NCBI GenBank assembly: GCA_018985235.1
Contig: JADGIG010000249.1
Coordinates: 1 to 11,743 of the forward strand
DNA length: 11,743 bases
Origin: Sanchytrium tribonematis
Taxonomy: Eukaryota; Sanchytriomycota; Sanchytriomycetes; Sanchytriales; Sanchytriaceae
Direction of reading: 5' to 3'
Part shown: positions 1 through 7,427 of the stretch, piece by piece
Layout: each line of letters starts with the position of its first letter
Position numbering within the stretch: the first letter of the stretch is position 1
Notes under the pieces: generated by a model
Databases searched by the model: none
The model's input: the letters and a program-made list of their open reading frames with translations, nothing else
What the model was told of the DNA's origin: nothing
Position numbers and translations under genes: made by a program

Positions 1-508
1 ATTCACCATTGTATTGAACATTACCAGCAGGGATACCACGAGCAGCAAGTGATATGGCAACATCCTGCGCAGTTTGATTGGGCTCTTGAATATTGATAAT
101 TTGACCGGCAAAGTGGATTTTGAAAGCGTATACAAGCTGAATGCCACACAACATGTAGACGTATACCAAAAACTGAAGTAATTGAGCAGCATTTAGTCGA
201 ATTTTGGGGAAAGTGGACAATTTAAATTTGGGCTGATTTAGAGAAGAAATGCACTCAAAGTGATTTACTGAATTCAGTCTAGTGTACTGCGGATCCAGCT
301 GTACATTCTTCCCTAAATAAGTCAATAAAAACCCTTGCAAGTGAAATTTATATGAAATTTCAACTTCATCAAAATCAGGTTGTAAATAATCCAATGTCAT
401 TTCTGGTTGCATCTGGATTCTTTTGCCACTTCTATTGGTCTGCCAAATTGAGATATTACCCATCAATGTTTGTTGGTTTGAATCGGAGACTGCTTGAACT
501 GAATGTTG
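1..508 (-). pseudogene. C-terminal part of unrecognised protein, runs off left edge
   Basis: One minus-strand frame stays open from just after a TGA (509-511) to the window edge. An ATG at 463-461 leaves 154 codons without a stop. Composition looks like real protein: Gln-rich (both CAA and CAG), with mixed hydrophobic and polar residues, and a hydrophobic stretch around LLQFLVYVYMLCGIQLVYAF that could be a buried helix or a membrane segment. The end reads QEPNQTAQDVAISLAARG, which resembles a soluble domain. I recognise no family. It lies directly downstream of other coding-like segments on the same strand (464-696 and 522-1976) in a different frame. I infer that it continues the same protein after a frameshift, or that it is a separate gene or exon. 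The incomplete end means the true C-terminus is outside the window. Confidence 0.5.
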
Positions 509-696
509 TCAGGACACTCCTTTAGCTCTTGAATCTGTTCAATCGGCATGCCACCATTGTAGTGATAAATGAATGCAATTTGACTGATTTAGGGCCAGGA
601 TGTTTTGTCAATGTGGAGTTCTGGTCCAGAGAGAGTCCAATATTTGTCAATTTTACCATTTGGAGTTGAATTTGATTCTGGTGCTTTTTCAACTTT
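464..696 (-). pseudogene. Frame-shifted middle segment of the same unrecognised protein
   Basis: In a third minus-strand frame, the stretch from after a TAG (697-699) to a TGA (463-465) is coding-like and interrupted once by a TAA (589-591). Residues include NGKIDKYWTLSGPELHID and NGGMPIEQIQELKECPDNIQ, which look more like a folded protein than the overlapping frame that continues down to 522. It overlaps the start of the 1-508 frame. The simplest reading is one ancestral coding sequence that passes through three frames (522-1976, then this one, then 1-508) because of small indels. Short introns are an alternative. No family was recognised. Confidence 0.4.
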
Positions 697-1106
697 CTAT
701 TGTACTGTACCAAGTAAAATCGACGTGTAGCAAGGATCAAAAATTGCATTTCTCTTAGTAAATAGATTTTTTGGAGTGCCTGTTTGTCATTTACAGAAAT
801 ATTGGCTAAGGTAGATCTATCTACTCTGCATTTGAACAAATGGATGCTTTGAGTATCAAACAACTCATCTGCTTCTAAATGGCTCAATTTCTTTAACATG
901 CAAATCTGAGTAAGTTGAACAACTAAATATTGTAATCGTGATTGGAATGTATTTGTGTTGGATTCGTTGCGTTGCAAAGTGATGATTACGATGTTTGATG
1001 TTGATTGGGATGATTTATAACCACGTACACAAGGACAGATGATTGGCTGGTTTTTCATCAATTTTATGATGACTTCCATGGTTGTTTCACTTGGATTGGA
1101 AAATAC
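522..1106 (-). pseudogene. Unrecognised protein, middle segment after an in-frame TAA
   Basis: This is the direct in-frame continuation of the 1107-1976 frame beyond its TAA (1107-1109). No other stop occurs before 522-524, and an ATG lies at 1079. The part above about 720 is protein-like, for example SHLEADELFDTQSIHLFKCR and a run of helix-forming residues around DKQALQKIYLLREM. Below about 700 the other frame (464-696) looks more convincing, so the real coding path probably leaves this frame near 700. Cysteines in IICPCVRGYK do not form a complete zinc motif. Function is unknown. Confidence 0.4.
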
Positions 1107-1976
1107 TTAAGTCTGAAATGATGTGCTTTGTGCGTAATTCTTTTGGCAAATTTGTTGTAGTGCTTCTGGATTGTGTATTTCCTTCCAATTTTCAGGGAAT
1201 GAGAGACAGTCAAGATTAAATTGCTTGATGTTATCAAATTTGACATCGGTAATAAATGCAGATGGGGAGTATTGATTGATTAGTGGCAAAATAGCAAGCT
1301 GGTTGATGGATTTTGAATCCAAAATAATGTGCACTGTGTGGATTCTTTGACTAAAGGCTTTTGAATCTACATCTTTAGTAGATGTAATTTGCAAAAACAA
1401 AAACTCCAATAAGTCTTCAATTTCACATTTGTTAATATGACCACATCGTTGAATGGGTGTCTTTGTTGATTCAGATGGATCCATTTGCATTTCGGAAGTG
1501 CAGCCTGCGTGGATAATAGAATCGCCAAATGTGTGGATTTCGATTGTTTCTTGCGTTTTGTGGGCAGGACAGTTTAAAATAAAGCCATTTTGTTTCAATT
1601 TGAATAGCAATTTGATAAACTGAGATTTATCTGTGATTTGAGACTTTAATTTGCTTAAAAGTGTTGAAATGAAATTGGTGGTTGTTACAGTTTGCTTTTG
1701 GCCCAACACAATAAGATTTTGAGATTGCGTAATTGGTGGCACGTGGCTCTCCGGCTGTTTGACGTTCATTTGAGAGTCATTTGAAGAGTCACTGAGAAGC
1801 GAAGATGCGAAACCATTGTCGAATGATTCAATATCATTAGAATTTGTTGAGTGGATGATGGGTTTTACAATTTCGATGGAATCGTGTAATTTGTTCGTGT
1901 TGTAATTGCTGTTTTGAGTATTTTCAGGCATGATCTGTGCGTTTACAGAAGAGAGAGTAGCTTCTCCGAGTGTCAT
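1107..1976 (-). CDS. Unrecognised 289-residue protein segment (longest open frame in window)
   Basis: This is the longest uninterrupted frame in the window (289 codons, ATG at 1976-1974, TAA at 1107-1109). The first 80 residues are rich in Ser, Asn and Thr and look disordered (for example SSLLSDSSNDSQ). From about residue 95 the sequence turns into folded-type protein with alternating helices and strands, including HTFGDSIIHAG, a Cys- and His-containing stretch RCGHINKCEIEDLLEF, and IHTVHIILDSKSINQLAILP, which resembles a Rossmann-type strand and helix. I do not recognise the family and assign no function. An in-frame TGA lies 18 bases upstream of the ATG, so this start is possible, but coding-like sequence continues upstream in another frame (1924-2253). 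The next downstream frame is in phase, separated only by the TAA. It could be a degenerate host gene or part of an unfamiliar mobile element. Confidence 0.5.
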   Translation of the reverse strand: MTLGEATLSSVNAQIMPENTQNSNYNTNKLHDSIEIVKPIIHSTNSNDIESFDNGFASSLLSDSSNDSQMNVKQPESHVPPITQSQNLIVLGQKQTVTTTNFISTLLSKLKSQITDKSQFIKLLFKLKQNGFILNCPAHKTQETIEIHTFGDSIIHAGCTSEMQMDPSESTKTPIQRCGHINKCEIEDLLEFLFLQITSTKDVDSKAFSQRIHTVHIILDSKSINQLAILPLINQYSPSAFITDVKFDNIKQFNLDCLSFPENWKEIHNPEALQQICQKNYAQSTSFQT

Positions 1977-2253
1977 TGTGCAGCAAATTGCTCATGGATA
2001 AATAAACCGTATTACTTAATGCGAAAAAACAGATGATAGAGGTCTTTGTTAGAATAATATGATGTGATAGAGCAGAGATTACAAAGTGATCAATTATTAA
2101 ATGCGCTAATTTTGTTTTCAATTTAAAGTCATATTGAAATGAATTGATGATAGTTGCAACATGGAAGTCCATGTCACTGACAATAGCAAAATTGCATTGA
2201 AGTGGCGTATTAATAACCCAATTTATTCTTGTTATACGTATCCAAAAGAGAAA
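1924..2253 (-). pseudogene. Possible upstream coding segment of the unrecognised gene
   Basis: This minus-strand frame is open from a TAG at 2254-2256 down to 1924. The first ATG is at 2172, but the stretch above it (NTPLQCNFAIVSD) also looks protein-like, so the ATG need not be the start. Content is hydrophobic and beta-rich (LIIDHFVISALSHHIILT). It overlaps the beginning of the 1107-1976 frame by about 50 bases in another phase. A single indel near 1960-1990 would fuse the two. No family was recognised, and the region may be an upstream exon or simply a shadow. Confidence 0.25.
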
Positions 2254-2323
2254 CTAGACTTTTTTTAAGTTTTCCTGAGAAATCAAATTTGTTAGACAAT
2301 AAAAAAACTTTTGAAAAGCAGGA

Positions 2324-2719
2324 ATGGGAGACTCTGAGATCATAATTTTGCTAGTTGGTAAAGCAATAAGAATTGGAGTACAGGAAGTTGCACCCTTTAC
2401 CTTTCATGATTTAGATACTCGTCGTTTCCCATACTTTCATGTTAATGGAAGACAATACATTGCAGATAGAACTACTAGTAGAACTGTGATACTGAGAAAT
2501 ATGATTTTTAATCTGGATAGTCGCTATCGAAATTGTAATGATTAGTTATTTTATCATTTTGATTTTATCAAAAAAGCCGAATTATGGAAATTAACATTTG
2601 AACAACAAAAAATTTGGACAAAGTATATTCTGTTAAAGGTATCCTCAAAGAATCAAAATGAAAACATCAGAACTATTTCTGTATTAGTTCAAGAATCTTC
2701 TTCATTGAACTTTTTGTAA
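2324..2719 (+). pseudogene. Unrecognised short protein frame with one internal TAG
   Basis: Starting at an ATG (2324) preceded in frame by a TGA, this frame runs 73 codons to a TAG (2543-2545), then continues another 57 codons to a TAA (2717-2719). Both halves are protein-like: FTFHDLDTRRFPYFHVNGRQ before the TAG, and KAELWKLTFEQQKIWTKYIL after it. Continuity across the TAG suggests one 130-residue unit broken by a nonsense mutation. The family is unknown. It is divergently oriented to the minus-strand region at 1-2253, with about 70 bases of AT-rich sequence between them. Confidence 0.3.
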
Positions 2720-2984
2720 CGAACACCTCATCTATTCGGGGTTGAGTACATAAAGAAAATAAGATTTATTAACACAACTAAGCATAAATTATATCTTTAA
2801 TCTTCAATAAACTTCTTTTCTTATTATTTACAAGACTACATATTCCTACATTTCAACATTTTATGCAAGTAATATTTATCAGTTTGCACATGTTCATAAA
2901 TTAACAGACATTTTAGGAAAAGAACGATTAAACTCATAACAGCTTTGATATATTTGTAGATATGACTAGTAAGTTGTTTGAAAT
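2720..2984. other. AT-rich stretch, no gene seen
   Basis: I see no open frame of useful length, RNA gene or convincing repeat on either strand. The sequence around 2718-2745 has a short GC-richer patch that I examined as a possible tRNA fragment and rejected. Confidence 0.5.
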
Positions 2985-3302
2985 TTAAATAATTCTTAAT
3001 TTATGATGTACCAATTCTCTTACTCTCCATATATCTAAATCTTTTAAATAATGGAGTCTCATCACACATGAATATCTACAAATGTAGTAGCAAACAGCAC
3101 AATTCTTTAATCTCTTATATTTACGATAAGAAAGTAAAATATCCATTGAAAGCAAACCAAAATAGCAATCTTTCTTATTTGGGAATCCAATTTGACTTTG
3201 TTTGACATTGATTGAAAAGCGATATTTAAAATCAAAAAGTGAATGTAAAAAAATTAAACTAAGCGATCCCGAAACGAACGAGACTATCGTTATTATAATC
3301 AT
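2985..3302 (-). CDS. Hypothetical 105-residue frame, possibly membrane-linked
   Basis: This is an uninterrupted minus-strand frame with ATG at 3302 and TAA at the low end. The first 24 residues are strongly hydrophobic (IIITIVSFVSGSLSLIFLHS) and could be a signal anchor. The rest is basic, with several Cys (NCAVCYYICRYSCVM) and a charged tail. I recognise no family. AT-rich DNA can give such frames by chance, and the codons are not clearly biased. Treat it as a possible short gene or gene remnant. Confidence 0.2.
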   Translation of the reverse strand: MIIITIVSFVSGSLSLIFLHSLFDFKYRFSINVKQSQIGFPNKKDCYFGLLSMDILLSYRKYKRLKNCAVCYYICRYSCVMRLHYLKDLDIWRVRELVHHKLRII

Positions 3303-3501
3303 ATGGATCTTTATATTGATAGATTAAATGAATATGACTATAATCAAATTATTGAAATCAAGTGGGGTTTGGAATCAAATGGATAAAGAGAAATTACATA
3401 GCTCCAAATCTAACAACGATTATAGAGGTTATTTTAACAAAAATTTGCTGGGTAAAAATGTCGATCAACCACTCGAACTGGGTAGACAAGATGTAGATTG
3501 A
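3303..3501 (+). pseudogene. Weak coding-like fragment
   Basis: Two short plus-strand frames are charged and protein-like. One starts at an ATG at 3303 and reads about 27 codons to a TAA. The other runs from an ATG at 3379 to a TGA at 3499-3501 and includes KNLLGKNVDQPLELGRQDVD. They would join by one frame change near 3375. No domain was recognised. They lie about 200 bases upstream of the integrase remnant on the same strand and may belong to it, but nothing in the sequence proves that. Positions 3502-3703 hold nothing I can identify. Confidence 0.15.
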
Positions 3502-3703
3502 AAATAGGCATTCTAAAAACTATTTGAGCGTCTAATTCAGAGATTGAGCAAATCGAAATATGTATTCTCTTAAATCTAACACAAACAGTGTGCAGGTAGG
3601 ACCACTAAATTACTCGCAATACTGTCTTTACAATAATAGTTAAAACCAAAGATAGATTCCACATTATATATGGCTACTTAATAAAACATAAAACTCTTGC
3701 TAT

Positions 3704-4140
3704 TTGGAGACCCTCATCACAATTAATGCAACGCCTATACAAAATACAAAAATCGAGGATGTAATACAATCATTAAATCGCAATTGGATCCAGATATTTG
3801 GACAACCAAAAGAAAGGATTGCAGACAATGGAAGTCGATTTCCGTCAAAAAAGTTTTATACGTACGTGGAAAGTTTAGATTGCATTGTGCAAAGGCAGCT
3901 GGGTAGAACGATACCTTATATCTCTAGGTAGCAAAATAGAGCTCTCCGACATCTGTCAGAAAATTTATAGACAGATTTCCTGTCTCAATTCTGGCTATTA
4001 ATTGGAAAGGATAACACTAAATTTCACCAAAGATAAGCCATATACGACAAAATTGAGAGACCGAGATAAAACAATAGCATGTGCCCACAAAAACAAGCGC
4101 GATAAGGTGTATATATCAAATTCATGGCGAACATCTAAGT
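3704..4140 (+). pseudogene. Retroelement integrase core remnant (element C)
   Basis: The open part (3704-3931) shows the hallmark of the second catalytic Asp region of LTR-retrotransposon integrases: FGQPKERIADNGSRF, with the Asp at 3824-3826, followed by F-x-S-K-K-F. Family knowledge places the third catalytic residue about 35 residues later, in an E-R-x-N-R block. Here the sequence reads AGG-TAG followed by QNRALRHLSEN, so that Glu is lost and a TAG (3929-3931) interrupts the frame. Beyond about 4015 another frame carries a basic stretch (YTTKLRDRDKTIACAHKNKR) resembling the region after the core. The N-terminal zinc domain and first Asp were not found. This copy is dead. It differs from the integrase of element A and is on the opposite strand, so it is a separate insertion. 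Confidence 0.7.
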
Positions 4141-4574
4141 TAGATATTATTTCTTACAAGAACAGATGAAATTTGTCAAAGAACTCGAGACAAACATTGT
4201 TGAGTCGAAAGCCGACAATGATAAGTATGTTCAATGCCATATGCATGATGTTTGATTAGCTTTAATCCAATAAGGGTGGTCGCGTCCTATTTTAAATTTA
4301 CTTGATCACCTGTTTAATTAATTGTAAATGGAAAAGGAAAATCAAACCAAAATCAAGTAACGAACGAAGATACTGCAAAAATGTAGCTTTTTAGTATGCT
4401 GTTTTGTTTAGAATTTGGAAATGGAGATGCGAATCAGCTCATTTTGAATTGGCAAAGAGAAGGGGCGTGACCCTGGTGATTGGGTCAATTTGAAATTGCC
4501 AATTGAGTGGCAAATGTAGAACATAAAAGAGAAGAAGATGATTAATAAAATTCTTTTTACTGAAAATGAGTGAT
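4141..4574. other. Non-coding or degraded stretch between elements C and A
   Basis: A short plus-strand frame near 4165-4242 (KFVKELETNIVESKADNDKY) could be the degraded end of element C. Otherwise no gene is visible. The stretch contains the nested inverted repeat at 4447-4504. An LTR of element C or A would be expected somewhere here, but I could not find a matching copy elsewhere in the window. Confidence 0.35.
4447..4504. repeat. Nested inverted repeat
   Basis: Outer arms AATTGGCAA (4447-4455) and TTGCCAATT (4496-4504) are perfect 9-base complements. Inside them TGACCC (4468-4473) and GGGTCA (4482-4487) form a second perfect stem with an 8-base loop. The two stems are nested with unequal internal spacers (12 and 8 bases), so the whole could fold as a cruciform or RNA hairpin. 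Role unknown. It may be the end of an unrecognised mobile element or chance. Confidence 0.5.
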
Positions 4575-4875
4575 TTACAAGTCTCCAGTGGTAACGCAGA
4601 ACACACTATTTCTGATTTTGCGCAATGACGCGTGATCGACTATAATTTCGATCATAGAGTCGGACTTACCACTTGGCGTTTTGGGTTTTCGAATTTTGCT
4701 AGTGCATTGAATGTCCCAGAGCATATGTATTTTCGAGAAATGCTGAAAAATTTACAGCAGGAGTACATCAGCTAATACACTTGGGTGGTCCAATGAGATC
4801 TCTTTCTCATCACGTAATCTCAAATGATGCAAATGAGTTGCAACCAAATCAATCCCAACATCACAATCCCCTGTT
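4575..4875 (-). pseudogene. Element A, coding-like segment beyond integrase core
   Basis: One minus-strand frame runs about 100 codons from near 4875 to a TAA at 4575-4577, with a single internal TAA (4752-4754). It contains HHLRLRDEKEISLDHPSVLA and a basic stretch KIRKPKTPSGKSDS. Its position suggests the C-terminal part of the integrase polyprotein. I see neither a GPY/F module nor a chromodomain, so the assignment rests on location only. The join to the core frame, which ends with a TAA-type stop at 4895, requires a frame change. Confidence 0.3.
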
Positions 4876-4894
4876 GCAAACTAATTTGTGAACA

Positions 4895-5291
4895 TTAACA
4901 ACTGATCAGAATGTGCTCTGAATGTTTACTAATCACTCTTAACATCCCCTGTACTATCTGGATAGCACGCTCAGCAATCCCATTCTCTTTCTTCACATCT
5001 GGATGGCTCTTTTTCATCTTAATATGCTCTGATTTTACAAATTCATCAAATTTCCCAAGAAATTCACATCCGCTTTGTCTGACACTAGTAAACTCGGAAA
5101 CCCCCACTTTGAGCAGTATTTAATCAATGCAAAAGCTGTTTAATACGCAGATTTGTTAATCATGGGGTGTAAATGGGTGCATCCACTGAACATGTCCGGA
5201 ATCACTGCCACATATTTAAAATCTCCTTCATCAATTTCCATCAGATCTATCCCAACAATCTCATTTACACCCTTTGGCATTCTGAATTTCA
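4895..5291 (-). pseudogene. Element A integrase catalytic core (DD35E), broken
   Basis: The integrase RNase-H-fold core would insert the element cDNA into host DNA. Upstream frame: NEIVGIDLMEID gives the first Asp (5245-5247). After a TAA (5140-5142) come KYCSKWGFPSLLVSD and the second Asp (5077-5079). Downstream frame: GCEFLGKFDEF, then NGIAERAIQIVQGML with the Glu at 4970-4972. The frame changes between 5077 and 5074. The two catalytic codons are 107 bases apart. Restoring one missing base gives exactly 35 residues between Asp and Glu, the canonical DD35E spacing, so a one-base deletion is the likely lesion. All three catalytic residues survive although the frame does not. It follows the zinc domain of the previous segment after another frame change near 5275. 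Confidence 0.85.
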
Positions 5292-5833
5292 TTACAATAC
5301 GGACAGCATTTCACAAAATTAATGATCATTTCATCCTTGTTTTTAAAGTGATAATTGGATAGTAATAGGCGCATGGGCCCTATTGCAGCATGGTACTTGT
5401 GTGTGGCTCTTAATAATCCTGCAACATCCTCCAAATTGGCTTCATTTCCCTGGTGTAAATCATCTTGAGGTAATTCGTCATGAGAAATCATCCCCTTGCA
5501 AAATGCACACATGAAATCATCTTCCAAGTCACTGTCCATCAATCCATAACAGTCTTGATGAGCGAACCTGTCACATTCTCTACATTGGACCATCACATCT
5601 CTCTCGACATTGACTTTGCAAATGCATGCAGTGACATCTGGTTGGAGGGTTTCAGCATTCTCCATTGGTACTGGCTGCTTTCTAGATAATTCCGAATCAT
5701 CATCAATCAATTTTGCTTCCAATTTATCATTTTCCAACTTTGCTCCCTTGCTCCTTGTTTGGTATATTGGTAATCGTGATAACAGATCTGCTTGGCCATT
5801 TGCTTTTCCTTTAATCGGCACATACTGAATATT
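5261..5833 (-). pseudogene. Element A pol segment: RNase H end, PHD finger, integrase HHCC domain
   Basis: The frame is the same as the RNase H segment, separated only by the TAA at 5834-5836. It opens with GKANGQADLLSRLP, the typical end of the Ty3/gypsy RNase H domain. A Lys- and Glu-rich linker follows. Then comes a PHD finger at 5498-5626 with all eight ligands, Cys66, Cys68, Cys80, Cys83, His88, Cys91, Cys105 and Cys108 (numbered from the Met at 5821). PHD fingers commonly bind histone H3 tails. Next is the integrase zinc domain (about 5294-5401): THKYHAAIGPMR and CCPYCNEIQ. The uninterrupted 186-codon frame is the best preserved part of the element. It ends at a TGA (5261) only because of a frame change into the core. 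A PHD finger at this position is unusual in my knowledge of the family. Confidence 0.85.
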
Positions 5834-6410
5834 TTATGGCTGGACAATATCTATCCAGGATTTGACCTTGTTGGTCAATTTGCTACCATATCCCCTGACA
5901 AACCAACCACCACTCTCTGAATCACAATGAATTCTAATCAGATTGGATCCCATGTACTTGCCATACTTTAATATCCCCTTTTCAATGGCATACATCTCCT
6001 TTTCATGAATTGAGTACTTCTTCTCACTCTTATCCAGAGACTTGGAAAATATTGCAATCAATTTCCCATCTTGATAGAGTGTACATCCAATCGCAAATCC
6101 ACTCGCGTCCGTATACATGTCGTACGGCATTTCATTCTTGAAATATGCCAACTTGGTGCTTTCTAATAAATCCATGGCCCATTTTAATGCCTTTTCTGCT
6201 TCATCGTCCCAGTAAAATAGCTTTCTGGCATTGTAGATTCTAATGGGGGCAATCACATCCTCGAAATTCATCACAAAGTCGCGCACCCAACTGAACATCC
6301 CGAGGATTCTAGCATATTCTCTCCTCGTTTCAGGGGATTTATTTCCTTTCAATTGAATCAAATAGCCAGGTTTACACGTAAATCCAGTAGAATCAACCTT
6401 GAAACCGCAG
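5834..6410 (-). pseudogene. Element A RT thumb/connection and RNase H
   Basis: This uninterrupted frame begins with the RT C-terminal pattern SPETRREYARILGMFSWVRD, the counterpart of the Ty3/gypsy 'LGxxxYYRxFI' block, followed by the connection segment with FYWDDEAEKAL. RNase H degrades the RNA strand of the RNA-DNA hybrid during reverse transcription. Its motifs are YTDASGFAIG (Asp85), HEKEMYAIEKGILKYGKYM (Glu122) and IHCDSES (Asp147), numbered from the codon at 6361. All three acidic residues are present. Coding sequence extends upstream of that codon to about 6405 (KVDSTGFTCKPGY), so it is not a real start. A TAA (5834-5836) cuts the domain just before its last motif. Confidence 0.88.
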
Positions 6411-6746
6411 GAAATGACTTATTTCTGAGCCAAACTGGATTTTCTCCCAATTGATGTTTACATTCTTCTTGGTTGCAATTTCGATGAAATGATTCACATT
6501 CTGGTAATGCTCCTCTAATGTTTTATCCTTTAAAACAGTGTCATCAACAAAGACAGCCTTATTCTTGATATCCTTGAATGCTTCAGTACTGGAATATTGG
6601 AAGATTCCCATGGACTGTTTAAGTCCCTGTCCAAGACGCAGTATATTATACTGGCCATTGGGAGTACACACACTAATCAATTCACCTGTTTCCTTATCAA
6701 CACCATTATTAAAGAAAAAATCCTTCTGATGAACTTTAGAAACCAC
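6393..6746 (-). pseudogene. Element A reverse transcriptase palm
   Basis: This frame carries the central RT motifs: TPNGQYNILRLGQGLKQSMG with a following IFQ, then AVFVDDTVLKDKTLEEH with the two catalytic Asps (FVDD at 6540-6551), then NVNINWEKIQFG and the start of the 'FLG' block (HFLRF). The order and spacing are those of Ty3/gypsy RTs. The first catalytic Asp of motif A is not clear: the expected block reads SKVHQKDFFF, so that residue is displaced or replaced by His. The frame changes at both ends, near 6745 from the upstream RT part and near 6400 into the connection segment. Confidence 0.9.
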
Positions 6747-6960
6747 TCAAATCCCTCAAATAGCTGCAACTAGTCTAAAAGCAGTGGGATGGGATACCCC
6801 ATGTGTTTAGTGGCCATATTGACTCTGCGGTAGTCAGATACGCATCTTCAATCCCCATTTCTTTTGGCAACTAAAAACATGGCAGAACAAATCTCACTGA
6901 TTCCATGATACATGATATTTCTATTTAGTAAATCATCTACTTTGGCATTCAATACGCCCA
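6747..6960 (-). pseudogene. Element A reverse transcriptase N-terminal part
   Basis: The frame reads NAKVDDLLNRNIMYHGISEI, then a FLVAKRNGD block, then RCVSDYRRVNMATKHMGYPI. This corresponds to the conserved RT fingers region ('I..s.Sp..spv.lV.Kk.G..R.cvDyR.lN..T....yPlP'). A TGA (6848-6850) sits where many relatives have Trp, and a TAG (6770-6772) follows PIPLLLD. Both are single-step changes from TGG and CAG. The next motif (FEGFEWF) leads into the palm segment after a frame change. Confidence 0.85.
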
Positions 6961-7424
6961 CATTGTTGCTTTTGTAGGGTAATTGGCGTAGTTTAAAAAT
7001 ATCTGCTCCATCAACCAACTCAATTCTGGCAAGTGGACATCAGCCGGTCGTATGTCATCGTGAGAATACTTGTCAATGAGCTGGTAAAAGTCATTCAATT
7101 TGATCTTGCTGGGAATTTTCGGTGATGCTTTCTTCAAATTCCAAACTAGACTGCTTTTCATCTTTTCCTTCAGGATGTCTCTACCAATGATAGGATGGGA
7201 TGGATAATGACTATCTAACACTAAAAAGGGGTGCTGGGGAAAAGAATTCCCATGAATATTTAATTCAACCAATGCACTCCCCAAACAATTAATTGGTTCT
7301 CCACCACCAATAATTTGGCAATTACTGTCTTTTAGTTCCAATTTCAATAAATCAACATGGATTGACTCACAACACTTGCATCAGCTCCAGTATCTAAAAT
7401 TGACTTGATTGGCTGCTTATTCAT
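6949..7424 (-). pseudogene. Element A retropepsin-like protease and linker to RT
   Basis: The aspartic protease would cleave the polyprotein. The active-site loop ILDTGADASVV is intact (Asp-Thr-Gly at 7386-7394). The frame changes near 7350, after which the flap region and the C-terminal hydrophobic-Gly motif HPIIGRDIL (Asp at 7177-7179) follow. One retropepsin monomer of roughly 90 to 100 residues fits the length. After about 7160 the sequence is the protease-RT linker. A TAA (7425-7427) lies a few codons before the domain, in phase with the upstream zinc-knuckle frame, so gag and protease were probably one reading frame. Confidence 0.82.
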
Positions 7425-7427
7425 TTA

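Noticed and set aside
1064-1246. Minus-strand frame of 60 codons overlapping the start of the 522-1106 segment
   Set aside because: It overlaps the better supported frame on the same strand and shows no protein-like pattern.
2718-2750. Possible tRNA fragment or LTR edge around GTAACGAACACC and TTCGGGGTTGAG
   Set aside because: No cloverleaf can be formed around it, and the similar GTAACGAAC near 4358 shares only nine bases, too few for an LTR pair.
4575-4894. Chromodomain or GPY/F module after the integrase core of element A
   Set aside because: The coding-like frame there shows neither the aromatic cage pattern nor a GPY/F motif, so I did not name it.
4911-5123. Plus-strand frames opposite the integrase and PHD regions (also 5153-5362, 5480-5689, 5610-5828, 6538-6729)
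   Set aside because: They are antisense shadows of clearly recognised pol domains and have no motifs of their own.
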